From positions 5,335,451-5,399,450 of the forward strand of contig NC_051445.1 of assembly GCF_001649575.2 (NCBI RefSeq): 64,000 nt of DNA, in the 5' to 3' direction. The notes below the pieces were generated by a model. The model had not been told where the DNA came from. It searched no databases and saw nothing but the letters and a program-made list of their open reading frames with translations. Shown here one piece after another: positions 26,401-38,500 of the stretch (the stretch's first letter is position 1; each line of letters opens with the position of its first letter). The stretch is from Kryptolebias marmoratus. Lineage: Eukaryota > Chordata > Actinopteri > Cyprinodontiformes > Rivulidae. The translations under genes and the position numbers were made by a program.

Positions 26401-29400
26401 AATCCGACCATTATTTCCCATCTCGTTTTAAGGGATTTTCCACACTTCATCAACCGGCTGGAAAACTGACCCTCACCTTGTGGATTATTGTGGCTACAAA
26501 GAGTTCCTTATGTGACTTCTTTTCTGGAGAGGAATCACTGACAGAAACATTTAATTATAGACCCCAAAAGCTCACATTTGGCCAACAGCTTATCTTTTTT
26601 TGTCTCAACTAAAGCAAAACATCTTTATTTAGTATAAGATCCAAACATAACAAGGGGTGAATAAAGTTCTTATTCATAAGGACCTTATTATCACACAAAT
26701 CTTTGAGGGATATCAAATTTAAAAAAATCTACAGTGTAAAATGACGGTAGCTAATTCATCTCATTTAACAGGATTGGTGTTTTAATCTTAGAGTTTGACA
26801 CTCAGTTAAGTGTTACATAAGAAACAAAAAAAACATCTGTAAATGATTAAAATCTTTAGTTATATAATACATTGTTTTAACTTCTCACTAATGATTTGCT
26901 TTAATTTATAATGCTTGTTATGAATCTTTTCCCACTTTTTGGAACAACGGTCCTGCTGACAGGAGGTTGTTAAATTTTCCCTGCCCGCTTGTAAAAAGTA
27001 ATTGTGTAACTCAGATTATATGTCAGATAATTTGAACTGTATTTTGAACCTATTTCATGTGTCACTTGAGACGGATGTGAATTTTCAAAGTTAAAAAGTT
27101 TAAGGTTTTGTTTGCTGCCTTACAAAGTGCTGCATTATATTCCCAGATCCTCTCTTTTCCTTGTGAGTCACAGACAGTCAGATTTCTTCACATGCAGATA
27201 TTTTTTCCAAGCTGTGAGTGAGTTTCTTTATGCGCTTTCATGGAGTTTTTTTTTGATGAAGAACGGAAACAGGCTGTTATAACTTTGCTGCTATTATTAA
27301 CTCACTTTATGAGCTGCAGGAAAGCAGCTCAGCCAATACAACAAAGAAAGACTTGACTGACAGACTGAGGAGCCAATGGCCAGCTGGTTTCCTTTGACAT
27401 GTCCCGCCCCCTCTGTCTGCTCAGCTCAGCTGATGCAACTCAAGAGAAGGATGTCATTTTCAGTTTTCCCTCCAGACTTTCCAGGCTAATGTGAAAGGAT
27501 TTTCCTCTTCTTTCCTGTCAACAATAGCTGTAGGTTTCGGGGGGTTTTGGCTTACGGGATCAGCTTTTTACATTACAGAGTTTACATCTGATATCGGCTC
27601 ATCAGAACCTTCACTTCTTACTGCATTTTTCTTCTGGGTGTGCTCTCATGTTTGTGTTTGTGGTCCTGCGTGTCAAAGCTTATCGTGACTTCAAGTGACA
27701 CTCCACCCAAAATCTGTCTGCTATCAAACACTCCAAACACTTAGCTGCTGTAGATGTCCGAGTTTCCAAATTCATTATGAACACAAGTTTGACTTCAGTT
27801 GCTGACACTAGAATCGTCACAAAACTAACAGTTTTTCTCTATTGTTGCATTAGTACTGATACTCTACATGGACAGAGGTTTACATTTAAATGCATACAGT
27901 GTTTAAATAAATCCCACACCAGAATAAAAACCAAGCACATTGTGGTCTAACTTTGACCGTGATCATTCACTGTAAATATAAACCTCGTTGAAAGCATTCA
28001 CTTGTGCTGATATTCACAGGTGAAGATTTGATGTTTATTAGAAAGACTTTTGCTCACATTTCCACTTTTTTAAAAGAGAAAAAGGAGCAAAAACTGGGAC
28101 AAAAGGCAACATTTTGAGTGTTTCACTGATCCAGGAACATGCTAAATGTCTGTTTTAATGCATGTAATTTAATTGAAGCTTTCATGAAAAATATCCAAAA
28201 CTATACTTGTTTTTCTACAAATCTAACAAGTTTAAACTTAACTTTGAATAAAACTTCTTTCTTGGACTTTGTTGTTTTTAAAGCTGGTGATTTCACTACA
28301 TTTCTGTCTGATTATGCTGTAAATGATGCTGTCGGTTGTGAAGCTGTGAACCATCGGGGGTCAGTGTGTTACAGCCGGGCTCACATTCCTCTCTGCATGC
28401 TCGCCTCCTGAACCGACACATAAACCTATCGTTGAACCTTGACTAACTGCTCGTCTCCATGACAACAGTCAGCTGCTGGAGGAGATACTGCCATCAGGCT
28501 GAGTGTGTGCTCTAGATATTACAGGTCCAAATAAGAACAGGGAATCAGATCTAATCAGCTAAATGGCTCCAACACTCTGGTTGAGGTGCTGTTTGGCCTC
28601 TCCTTAATCCCCAGAAGCAGACAGGCACATTGTAGCTCCAAAACAAAGAGGTAGGACCATTAAGAAGAATTGGGATTTGGTCACAAAAACAAAAAACAGT
28701 TTTAATCATACATCGTAAGTCATTTAATGTTGGTACCAACACTCATACCTGTGGCTGTCCTGGAATTTCTAGTCTTTTAAAGATTTCGCAGTTGAACCTA
28801 GCAAAGGAACAAAGTTCCTCAAGCCCTAATTGGAATAAAAACATCCACATTTAGGAGACATTACAAACGGCAACTTTGTTTAGGTGTGAATCGGTGGCAG
28901 TAGAAAGCTGCAACAGAGCATGCTTTTGGATCATGGAGGAAGGTTTTAAGAAGTCTTTGTGAACACTTTAATCAATATTTTGGAAAATAATTAGAAATCC
29001 AAACTTTTCTTGGCACCTTTAAAATCTTTAAGGAGCCGATACTACTTGAAGTTGAGCACAAATGGACCAACATTTTCCCGGCACACTCGATGAGTCATCA
29101 ACGAGAACAACATAAAGGTTGTTGACCCCTCTATCAACTCGCAGAGAACAGAGTTGTGCAACACAGACAGTAAACATTAGACTTATTACATAAAGACCCA
29201 ACAGAATGAAAGCGACTTTTCAACCTTCATAACTGATGGAGGTAATGTTTTACGTTGGAAAGCGTGACGTTTATTTTCATGACCTTTTGTTTTACTCTAC
29301 CTTTAGCAACCACACTGTCATGTTTTTCCAAGACTTTTCCTTGTGCTGTTCAGGAGAAAAGTCACTTCTTTTAGTCACAAAAGTCACCAATTTAACATTA

Positions 29401-29980
29401 TCCTAACAACTGAAAGAGTAGGGGCATTCTCAGGTCTCCAAATTAGAACTCTTATAACATTATTTGTACGTTGTGGGTATTTTATCTAAAAACTCAAAAT
29501 AATTTGCATTGCAAATTACTTTTTTGTCTTGTCAGAGGCTCATTAGCATTATCCGGTTTCATACCCTGAAGTCCACTGTGGTAATATTGCAGTGATGATG
29601 TAACATGCTGTGGAAAAGTTGTTTTTAAAAGTATAGGAAGTGTGAGCAGTGAAGCACATCTTATCAGTGCTGCGGTGTTAAGAGTAGTACAGGTGTATCT
29701 TTATTTGGCAATGGAAATTTTTCAAGGAACATGTTTTCCCTCTACTGTTTGTTTAATTTTTCCACATGGATGTTTTTTGCAGTACTCTCTTGTTTTATTA
29801 GCTGGAGAGATTCACATTGTTATTGTGTGACACCGCGCCTGTACACCAGGCACAGCAATAACACCATAAATGTTGACTGCTGAGCTGCGTGGTGTGACTG
29901 GTAACATTTCTTTGTTGAAAGTCTGTCTGCCAGCCACAGAAATAATGCTCAATGACATGAAATACACACACAATGACTTC
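23470..29980. other. Intergenic region between nagpa and tp53inp1
   Basis: AT-rich sequence with no gene I can support on either strand. Only short open frames without homology-like composition are present. One promoter-like patch at 27331-27410 is listed separately. Distal regulatory elements cannot be excluded. Confidence 0.6.
27331..27410 (+). promoter_or_regulatory. Possible regulatory patch with paired CCAAT boxes and a GC box
   Basis: Two identical AGCCAAT boxes in the same direction at 27331 and 27371 (40 bp apart) are followed by an E-box CAGCTG (27381) and a GC box CCGCCCC (27404-27410). NF-Y sites spaced this way followed by a GC box are usual in promoters, but no exon starts nearby that I can recognise. 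It may be a remote alternative promoter or enhancer of tp53inp1; this is inference. Confidence 0.25.
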
Positions 29981-29983
29981 AGA

Positions 29984-30655
29984 TTCAGGTAAATTTGTTC
30001 ATACCCTTCCACAATAATAAACACACACATAATTAATATGACTGGCCAAAAAGTTCCAGTTTTGTCTCATCAGTCCCAGAAACTTGCAAACATGCATTTT
30101 GGTCTTTTTTTTGTGTTTCTCTGTCAGTAGCGGAGCCCTCCTGGGTCTTCTTTCATAGAGCCTATTATGAATTAAAAGTGATGCCCCTTAACCTTAAAGT
30201 TCAGCTTGAATGGTTTTCTTGACTTTTTCTACCATCTTCACTGTCTGTCTGATCACCCTGGGGTCGCATTTCCTCTTGCATCCACATCCTGAGAGGTTGG
30301 CTGCAGTACCATGAACCTTTTACCTCTGAATAATGTTGGCAGCTGTGGTCAGAGAAACATGAAGCTAATTGTAGATGATCTTGTAGCCTTTACCTGTAAC
30401 ATGGATATCTATAATCTTCTCTCTGAGCTCAGACAGCTCTCACCTTTGTTTTCTCTGCTCCAGGTTCAGTTTGGTGCACACAAAGATACCAAACTACCCA
30501 GAAGCTGTTTGCTCTCTTTAAATAGACTGAATGACTGATGGAAAAACATGAAGGCACCTGTGATATTAATTAAGGTCAAACACTTAGTTTAAAACATGAC
30601 TATATTGCAAAGATTAGTAGTTTCTTTCAGGGTACCAACAAATTTGTTCAAACTA
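29984..30655 (-). mobile_element. Second Tc1-like relic of the same family
   Basis: The order of blocks matches the copy at 4.0-4.5 kb: TTTGTTCATACCCTTCCACAAT end, AAAAAGTTCCAGTTTTGTCTCATCAGT (reverse of the DETK-type block), CATTTCCTCTTGCATCC, AATATCTATAATCTTCTCTCTGAGCTC (reverse of the helix-turn-helix start). The right end at 30637-30655 reads GGGTACCAACAAATTTGTTC, an inverted match to the left end. The frame is broken throughout, so it is dead. A further end-like copy, GGGTACCAACAAATTTATT, is at 30763-30781. Confidence 0.7.
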
Positions 30656-31659
30656 TTTTGGTATATTTTTATGAAACAAAGACATGCTAACATATGTTAA
30701 CAAATTTCATTTAGCTGAATTATTTTCAAGAGAAATAAAGCATTGTTTCATTGAGCTGTGAGGGTACCAACAAATTTATTTGCTTTTGTACATTTAAACA
30801 CAGATGCAAAACAATCTCAGCGGCTGTTTCCCACACCAGCGGTCCTGCTTCACATTTCAGCTTTTCAAAGCTACCAGAACCTCTTGAGCCCACTGCTGAC
30901 TCATTATCTGAGTTTGTCTTCAATAAACAATGCCTGAGATTGAAGCTGAGGTTGGGTTGTTGTTTACTGCTGCTTAACCTCAAAATAAATACCTGACCCA
31001 GGAAGAACCAGGCCACAAACTAAACAGGAGACCCACCGAAATGGTGAAGTGGAGGAGATTTTAGTTGAGCTGTCGTGAATATTTAATTTTTTGTAGACAG
31101 TTTAAGTAAAACAGCCAATGTTCTTTGTTTCAGCTTCACATGTACCAGATTTTTCTTTGGGGTTTTAGATGAAGCCAGATGTCCGAGTCAGTTGGTCCAG
31201 GACTGTTTGTGTCACAGTCCCAAAAACCAAGCAAGACTGACCCAGTTAATATGTATTACACTGACTGAATGTGAACATTATGAAACTGCCAAATAAGGGG
31301 ATATAAAGGGCATCAACAAGTTCAAACTTTCACCGTGTTAAAGTTTGAAACTTGAAGGAAGTTAAAACGATCAGGTCTGAATGATGCAACCTTTCGCAAG
31401 ACAAGACACCTATTAGATTCAGGGCGTTGATCTGAAATTTCTGACCCAGTTCTTTGTCTGCTCAGTGTTTATAACTAAATGTTGTAAGATCAGTAACTTT
31501 TGAGTAGTGTTCGACTAAAGTTGCAACAATAACAGTTTGGGTGGATGCGTATAAAACAGGAAACCCTGCAGCTTGACCCGGATGCAGGCCCGTTTATGTA
31601 ACATTTGCTGTTTTTGGTGGAGAAGTTGGATTTCAGAGCCGCTCAGCTGAGCGCTTTGC

Positions 31660-31830
31660 CCAGTCATGCCCTTTTTTTCTCTGTAGAAGGAGGGGGGAGA
31701 GTCACGTGTGTTAGTGACAGCTCGTTTTACGCGCCCTGATTGGCCGATCAGCTGACGGTCCGTCCCCTACGATAGGCTGTCTTTGGTGACGTCACGGCGA
31801 TCAGCTGTTGGAGCTCCACAACAACAACAA
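31660..31830 (+). promoter_or_regulatory. tp53inp1: tp53inp1 proximal promoter
   Basis: Just upstream of the inferred first exon sit an E-box/CLEAR-like GTCACGTG at 31701-31708, an inverted CCAAT box (ATTGG, 31739-31743), an E-box CAGCTG at 31749, and a perfect palindromic CRE, TGACGTCA, at 31787-31794. No TATA box is seen. CREB/ATF control and bHLH-Zip (MiT/TFE) control are plausible for an autophagy gene; binding is inferred from motifs only. I do not see a convincing two-half-site p53 element here. Confidence 0.6.
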
Positions 31831-32062
31831 AAGAAGTCGCAGTTGAGAGACCGAGGAGGAAACGGGCTGAGAGAGAAAAAAGACAAGAAAAGAAGACTGC
31901 ACTGTGACTCCCGATGAACAGTTTATAAGATAATAACTTTTATATTTTATTTCTTCCGCGAAGAAGCCTCAAGTTTTTCTATTTTTCGAAAAAGTAACAA
32001 CTCTACCTCTCCGTTTTAAGGATTTTAACCGAAGTCGGTTCCGTCTCCTCCTCCTGCCGCAG
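31830..32062 (+). other. tp53inp1: tp53inp1 non-coding exon 1 (approximate start)
   Basis: Ends at a good donor (GCCGCAG|GTGGGT at 32062/32063). It lies directly downstream of the promoter motifs and contains no long ORF, only a 4-codon uORF at 31914-31928. The next exon begins after TTCTCCTGTTAG at 35262. The transcription start is estimated, not seen. Confidence 0.6.
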
Positions 32063-35000
32063 GTGGGTTCTTTGTTTCCATCTTGGTGAACATTAACGAC
32101 CCTGTTGTCTCTTTTATTCATGCAAAGTGTGTTTTTCACCCGCAGCACAGCAGACACACTTCCTACCCTCACTTCCACACACAATAATGGGTTGTTACAT
32201 CCTGTTTTTTTTACATTTTTACTCGACTTGTGTGATTGCATATAAGGGTTTAGTTCCGCAAAACCTAATTTTATGATTATTATTTTCTAATTACTGTTTG
32301 ATTCAAAATCTAAGAAGGCCTGAGTTTGCCCTCGAACTTGTTTTATGGCATATTTATGATGTGAAGGTTTTAGCAGGCAGTCTGTCTGTGAGGTCCAACC
32401 CTGCCAGTGTAGGATTACAGCCTCCTCCTCCTCTTCCTCTTGTTTAACCATCAAAAGCTGCAGCACATTATCACTGGACCACTTTTACATTTCCCTCTCA
32501 GGCTGGTGAACAGATCCCACTAAGAATACCCGGGGAACCAGATGCAAAGAGCTGAATAGGTTATTGGGATTTCTTTGTGTTGTCGTTCATTTTGGGGTCG
32601 TTAAAACAGCTCAAAGTGCTGATCTGAGGGGGGGGGGATCACGACTCAAATCCTTTTCGGACTGAACAATAAGAGGCTTCAAGGCTCAGTTGGATCTTAA
32701 AAAAAAATAAAACAGCAATGATAACTCTTTGCAGCTCTAAAACAGCCTGTAGGAGCAGGAGTTTGATTTGAGCTGATCAGTTATTGGGAGTTCTGGTTGT
32801 GGAAAAGGGGAGTAAACCTCTGTTTGCTATTCAAACGTGCATAATCTGTGTTTTATCCTCTTTTATCCCTGATTATGGGGCGTCCATTGTGGGTTTTTTC
32901 CTAATCCTGCAGCCTGCTGTACTTGTCCCACATCATTTACTTCTCCAAGTGCTTTTCATGAATAAAGGCTGAAATAGAAACATTCAGTTCCATTCAACAA
33001 AGCAAATATGATCAATTTTGAAGTAATAATGAGCCCGTTGAGGAGCTTTTTTGGTTTGGGGTAATAATCCTGTAATTAAAGAAATGCAATTATCTTTTAT
33101 TCATATTTATTTCCTAAACTGTAGCTCCAGGAGGAGAGGAGACAGGTGCAGCGGATTATCCTGCCTCAGTCAGTCGCTTTCAAACCTTTTTTCCTGTTTG
33201 CTCTTCGTCTCAGCTGCTGCCTGTTTACTGACTCAACTGGTTCCTGAAACGCAGAGCCCTCTCCCGCTGTTTCTTGTTCAGTCAAACTGATAATGAGAAT
33301 TCCGAGTGCACTCGAGGGAACCTTAACGCGTCACGGCTTTTCCACACAAAAGGGACGCGCGTTCAAATGCGGGTCGAAAAAGTCGGACATTTCAGTTTTG
33401 TTGCTCGCGTGAGTGGAAGGAAGCAGCTCTTGAGCTCCAGTTCGGTTTGGGTTCAGGAGGGTTGTTCTGTCAGCCTGGGCCTCCTAGCGGTGATTGCAGA
33501 TGTTTGTAACAAAATATTGTTTTCCTGTTTGGTTTTTGCAATCTATCTGTGTTTATTCAAGTAACTTTTATACTTTTCAAATTATTCTTTTTTTTCACAA
33601 ATAAAAGTACATTAAGATCTTGTCAAATCCTTCCAAAACATTGTTTCTTCTTTGAAATTTGCTCCAGGATACTTTCAGGTCTGTTTTCGTATTCTTACGA
33701 TGCGTTAAGCTTTTTGCCACTTTTAACTTTTCCTCAGCCGTTTGCTACTTTTAGCTTCTAGCTGCTTTTAGCTAGCCTTTTGCTACTTCAGGCTTTTAAC
33801 AACTCAGTTTCAGCTTCTTCAGCAACTTTTAACACCAAGCATTCACCCTGCATTTTTGCAGAAAATGCAGTTTCTCTGGTGTTAATGCTGCAGGGTAATC
33901 CGTGATTTGGAGCAAAGGAATTAATTGTTTTAATCCGCATGTATTCCAGAAAACAGTAAAGGCCACATTTTTACTTTTTTTTTCTCCTAATGTAATAAAG
34001 ACTAGGTTTTGTTCACATGAGTTATTCTATAAACACAGTCAGGAAACAATGTTTTCTTTTACTTTTTTAAGGAAGTCAATATTCAGCAGCTAATAAAGTC
34101 AGCGTATGCTCTCTTGGGAGAATAAGTGTCTCCTCAAAGTGGTCAAATGTAAACATTGCATGTTTGGCCATTTTTATTTAACACATTAGTGAACAGATTT
34201 GTATTTTAGCAGCTGTACAGACAGACTTTTATTGAGGTGAAACTGTAATTTAGGAGACAAAAGGGGGATTAAAAGAGGGAGTGGAGTATTGTTGTGTTGG
34301 CTTGAATGCACTAATTCTTTGCCAGTGGGTGTCATTATTACAGCAGCTGCAGTGGGCCGGTTACACTGATCATTTTCATTTTGTCCACTTTCCTAAAGTG
34401 AAATGCTGCCAGCCAGCTGTGTCTGCATGTCCTCCGAGGACAGCAGAGCTCTTTATGTACAAGCAAACATGCCACAGACAGGACAGCTCCTCTGTTTGCT
34501 TCCATCAGATCAATAACCCAGCTGCTGTTTGCATCCATCGAGCCTGACAGGAGGTGTAGCGATGGTGATTCACTTTACAGCCCTGATAAGAGTTCAACAA
34601 CAGGCGCATTCTAACAGAACATTTATATTTCTGGGTTACCTTGTGTTTTTACCATTCTCCTAATAAACATAGTTTTAAGTAGCATGAAAAAGTGATTCCC
34701 AGCGGGAAAAGAACAACCGAAAATGTTTGCAGTCATGCAACTTGTTGTCAACGAGTACAAAAAAAGTGAAATCAAAGTGACTCATCTTTAATAAATCAAA
34801 ATAAGAAGAAGGGATAAAATGGCTTCTGCTGAAACTTTTTTAACAAGGGAAACGTTCCAGGTGCAGTGTGTTTTATGCAGCTCTGCGTGTTCTGTGTTCA
34901 GAATATCTATTAGGGATGATAAGGTTACTTGTAACTCAGTAATGACTTGGCTGGCTGCTCAGATTCTTTACTTTCATAAATACCCTTTGACCCATATTTT

Positions 35001-35320
35001 ATTTCTGAACAAAATAAAACCTATACTTAGCTAATTTTATTCTACTCTCCACTTTAAAAGGTGAAGACGGTTTGTTTTGGATGAGCAGCAGCTTCTATAA
35101 GGCTCTAAAAATAAAGTCAGTCTAGGCAACAATTTGGACACCATTAATAACACTTTCCAGCCTCTGCCTTTGTTTCTTGGTATAATTCTGTTCAAATGAT
35201 TAAAATTAGACTTATATTTAATGAATAATTCTCATTTTTGTTTGTTTGTTTTCTCCTGTTAGGACTCTTGTTTTTGTACTTTTGCACTCGTGGAGCCTGA
35301 CTTTCTGAGCGACGTCCAGC

Positions 35321-35555
35321 ATGTCTCTGCTGACCCTCAGATGATCTGTGACCACATCCTACTGATGCACTTTAGCACCTTTCTGGAGCCTTCCACCTAC
35401 TGTGCGGCCTGCAGCTGATGACCAAAACGACCGCCACGTTTCCCCGCCGTCGCCTCGAGCCACGCGCCGCCCTCAGCCTCACACGCCTTCAGGACGTCCC
35501 GGGATGTTCCAGAGGTTCGCCAGCGCTCTGTTCGGCGACGATGCGGGAGAGCTGA
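35321..35555 (+). promoter_or_regulatory. tp53inp1: Chain of three overlapping upstream ORFs in the tp53inp1 leader
   Basis: uORF1 is 35321-35344 (7 codons, A at -3). Its TGA overlaps the ATG of uORF2 as ATGA. uORF2 is 35341-35418 (25 codons), and its TGA overlaps the ATG of uORF3 as TGATG. uORF3 is 35418-35555 (45 codons) and runs out of frame across the real start at 35504. All lie in exon 2 upstream of or across the start. Such layouts usually hold down main-ORF translation and can be relieved under stress. Confidence 0.6.
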
Positions 35556-38500
35556 GCCGAGGCAGCAGACCTGGAGATGGCAAGGAAGAAGAGGAGGACG
35601 ACGAAGACTGGATCCTGGTCAACTACCTGGGTAACACGCTTATTAACAGGGTTTTATCTTATCTTAACTATCAGATAGTTCCACTTATTTTTTAATGAAA
35701 AAAGTTTTCACAATTAAAAAACAAGAAAAAACGAAACAATATTGATCAGAAAATCATTACATGCTATTGATAAAACAAGATAATTTATAGATATTCATAT
35801 TATAAATGTATTACATGTTTAATCTTGCCATTATTTTCAGTGAGTAGCTTTCCAGATTTATGTTTATGATCCAAAAAGAGTTTAATTTTGTTAAATTTTG
35901 TTCATAGCTAAATTGAAAGTGTTGTAGGATATAGTTAGAATCATTTTTCTTCAAATGATGTCTGATTGAGATTCAAAGTACTCATATCCTCTCTAAAAGT
36001 TTTGTTTGCCATTCAATAATCTGACTAGTTTTTATTGCAGGGATAAAAGAAAGAAAGGCTTACTATTTTGTGTTCAAAGTGGCTTTTTTTACAGAACCTG
36101 TTGGTCTGATAGGTAAAAAAAATCCAAAATATCTTCTAAAACCTAAAAGAAGAATAAAAAACTGATTGGTGTCAAATCTTAAATTAGAAACTAACTGCCA
36201 ACTTGTTATTTTCCTATTTGTATGTATTTCTTTTGTTTAACATACATAATTGATATTTCCTCTTTCTACTTTTTTGCTTCTATTTTACAATAAAACAGTA
36301 AGAGGTACTGAAGCTCACTTCTGTGCTCTTGTGAAGTCACCTCTTTTCCTGAATAATGAAGATTGGTGTGCAGTTAAATGATACATCCCGTTTTTTGTTT
36401 GGTATGAATGAAACTCTGTTTGCTTTCCACATTAAAAGTCTGCAACAGTCTGTACACGTTCATCCAGAAACCATCAATTATCCTCGAACACATACCTTGA
36501 CTGTTAAAATTCAGCTCACACGTTAGTGCAGTTATATCACAATAACCTCTGACTGACTTCCTTTTAGGAATAAAACACGCAACAGGTGTCAAATAAAAAC
36601 TTGTCATCTGTTGTGTGTTTTATCCCTTAAAAAGTCTTAGTTTAGCTAAACTTCACAGCTGGTTTTGAGATTACACAACCAGATTTTGCAGATCAGCTTT
36701 ATTGGTAAATAAAATCTATTCCTCTTGAATACCAGTACTGTAAATATTAGAAGTCTCTGATGCAGGACTTTCTTGGCAGCTTGTCATAAAAATGCAAGTT
36801 TAAGTAATACTTCAGAAAACAATAAAGTTCAAGGAAACCACCTGAATACAGAAAGTGAGAATATTTGGAAAAGCTGGTGAACAGAGTTTGATTTACGCCA
36901 CTTTATGTTCAGAGAGAAAATAAACTGACACGGAGCTGCAGGTTGAAAAAAAAAAATACTGTTTAACTTCAGAGTTTTGTAACAGCAAGTAAAGCTGAGC
37001 CAAGTTTCCAGAGCTGCCCGAGACCAAAAACAGATCCCAGACAAAACAGACGCGACACCCAGAGTAAAGTTCAACAAGTCTCACATGCTTACACGGCAAC
37101 ACGACACACTGCATGGTTTCCAAAAGGCTCCGAGTCAAACTTGGTCCACGGTTCGACCCCACCCAGTCGTGACTTGACTTGTCTCCGATTCTGCATCCGT
37201 GTGAAAATTTCAGGCAGGAGGGGCAGAAACCTGCTGTCAGGCCCACTCTGGGCTGTAGGGGAGAGAGATGTTGGACCTCAAGCAGTTTATGGAGAACAGA
37301 ACCTGTAATCAGGCAAAACAAAAGCATCCAAGGAACCAAAGGTGTTAAAAATAGATCCTGGAGGTTCCCATTCTGGACCAGCAGAGGCAGACCTGTAAGG
37401 GTTCTGAGCTGCTGCTGACACCCTTTTATTTAACACACCTTGGAAAAATGTTTACCTTTTATCACCAAGTTGCTCTGACTTCAATGCGACTTTAAAACTA
37501 ATAAAAATTACCATTTCGGTTTTTCATAAAAACAGAAATATTGCTGAAATCATTAAAAAGAACGAACTGAGACAAATGCATTATGAAATTCCCTTTTTAC
37601 ACACACCTTAAGGAACTTATCTGCATACTTAAGCAACTCAAGTGGTTTAACAGGAACTCCATGCACATCCTTACTTTAAAGAGAATAAAGGTGTTGAGCC
37701 CTCAGAGCCCAAACCTGCAGTACCTGTTTGAAAATTAGCTACAGGATTGTGTTCAAAAAGTGATGTAAACAGTAGATAAATTTACCTCCTTTAATTTAAT
37801 GCATGAGAGACGTGGTATTTGTTAAGTTTTGTGTTAAAGTGTAATTTTGATGCAAAAACACATCTGTGTTTAAATGTTGAGCAAGTCATTAGATCTGCTT
37901 CAACCATGCACACTCAGAGCATTTTTAGTTTTGGAGACAGGATTGTGAAGAGGGGTCAGCTGGTTCGTTTGTAATCCAGAATGACCTCATTAACCCGGAG
38001 CACAGCTCGTTTTGTATACAAATCACAGTTCGTGATAAGGGTAACCTGAGAACTCCTGCAAAGGTTGTGAGACATTCTGGAGACTGTCTTGAATAATGTT
38101 TGCCAACCAGTTGCCAGCTGTCGCAGCCCAGTGAGATGCTACCTTCTACCAAAGATGGTGCCTTATATTTGAAGTCCAGATGACACTCCATACTTGAACC
38201 TGCAGCTTCTGCAGAAGAAGATCAGCTGCTGATAGATTTGGACAGTGAGGGTTGAGCTGCAGCTGAGAGGATAAAGTTTGCATATCGGTCTCTTGGCACT
38301 GAGTCAGCACTCTGCAGCTTTTCTGTCCTGTTGTGGGTAAACAAGGATGCCTTTGTGAACCGGGAAGGCTGGAAATGAGCTTTAAACACTAATTCACAAG
38401 AAATTTACATGCATACGTTCAAAAGCGTGAGGTTGAAGATCATTAATGAAAGTATTAAGGCCTTAAAGCTGAAGCATTCCTATGTGTGTGTGGTTGTGTG

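Noticed and set aside
27393..27403. p53 half-site-like TGACATGTCC
   Set aside because: One mismatch to RRRCWWGYYY and no second half-site next to it.
35402..35503. Possible N-terminal extension of tp53inp1 in the same frame
   Set aside because: It has no ATG, only a GTG, and the family starts MFQR at 35504.
36893..37339. Minus-strand open frame of 148 codons in a tp53inp1 intron
   Set aside because: No domain, no splice context and no coding-like composition.
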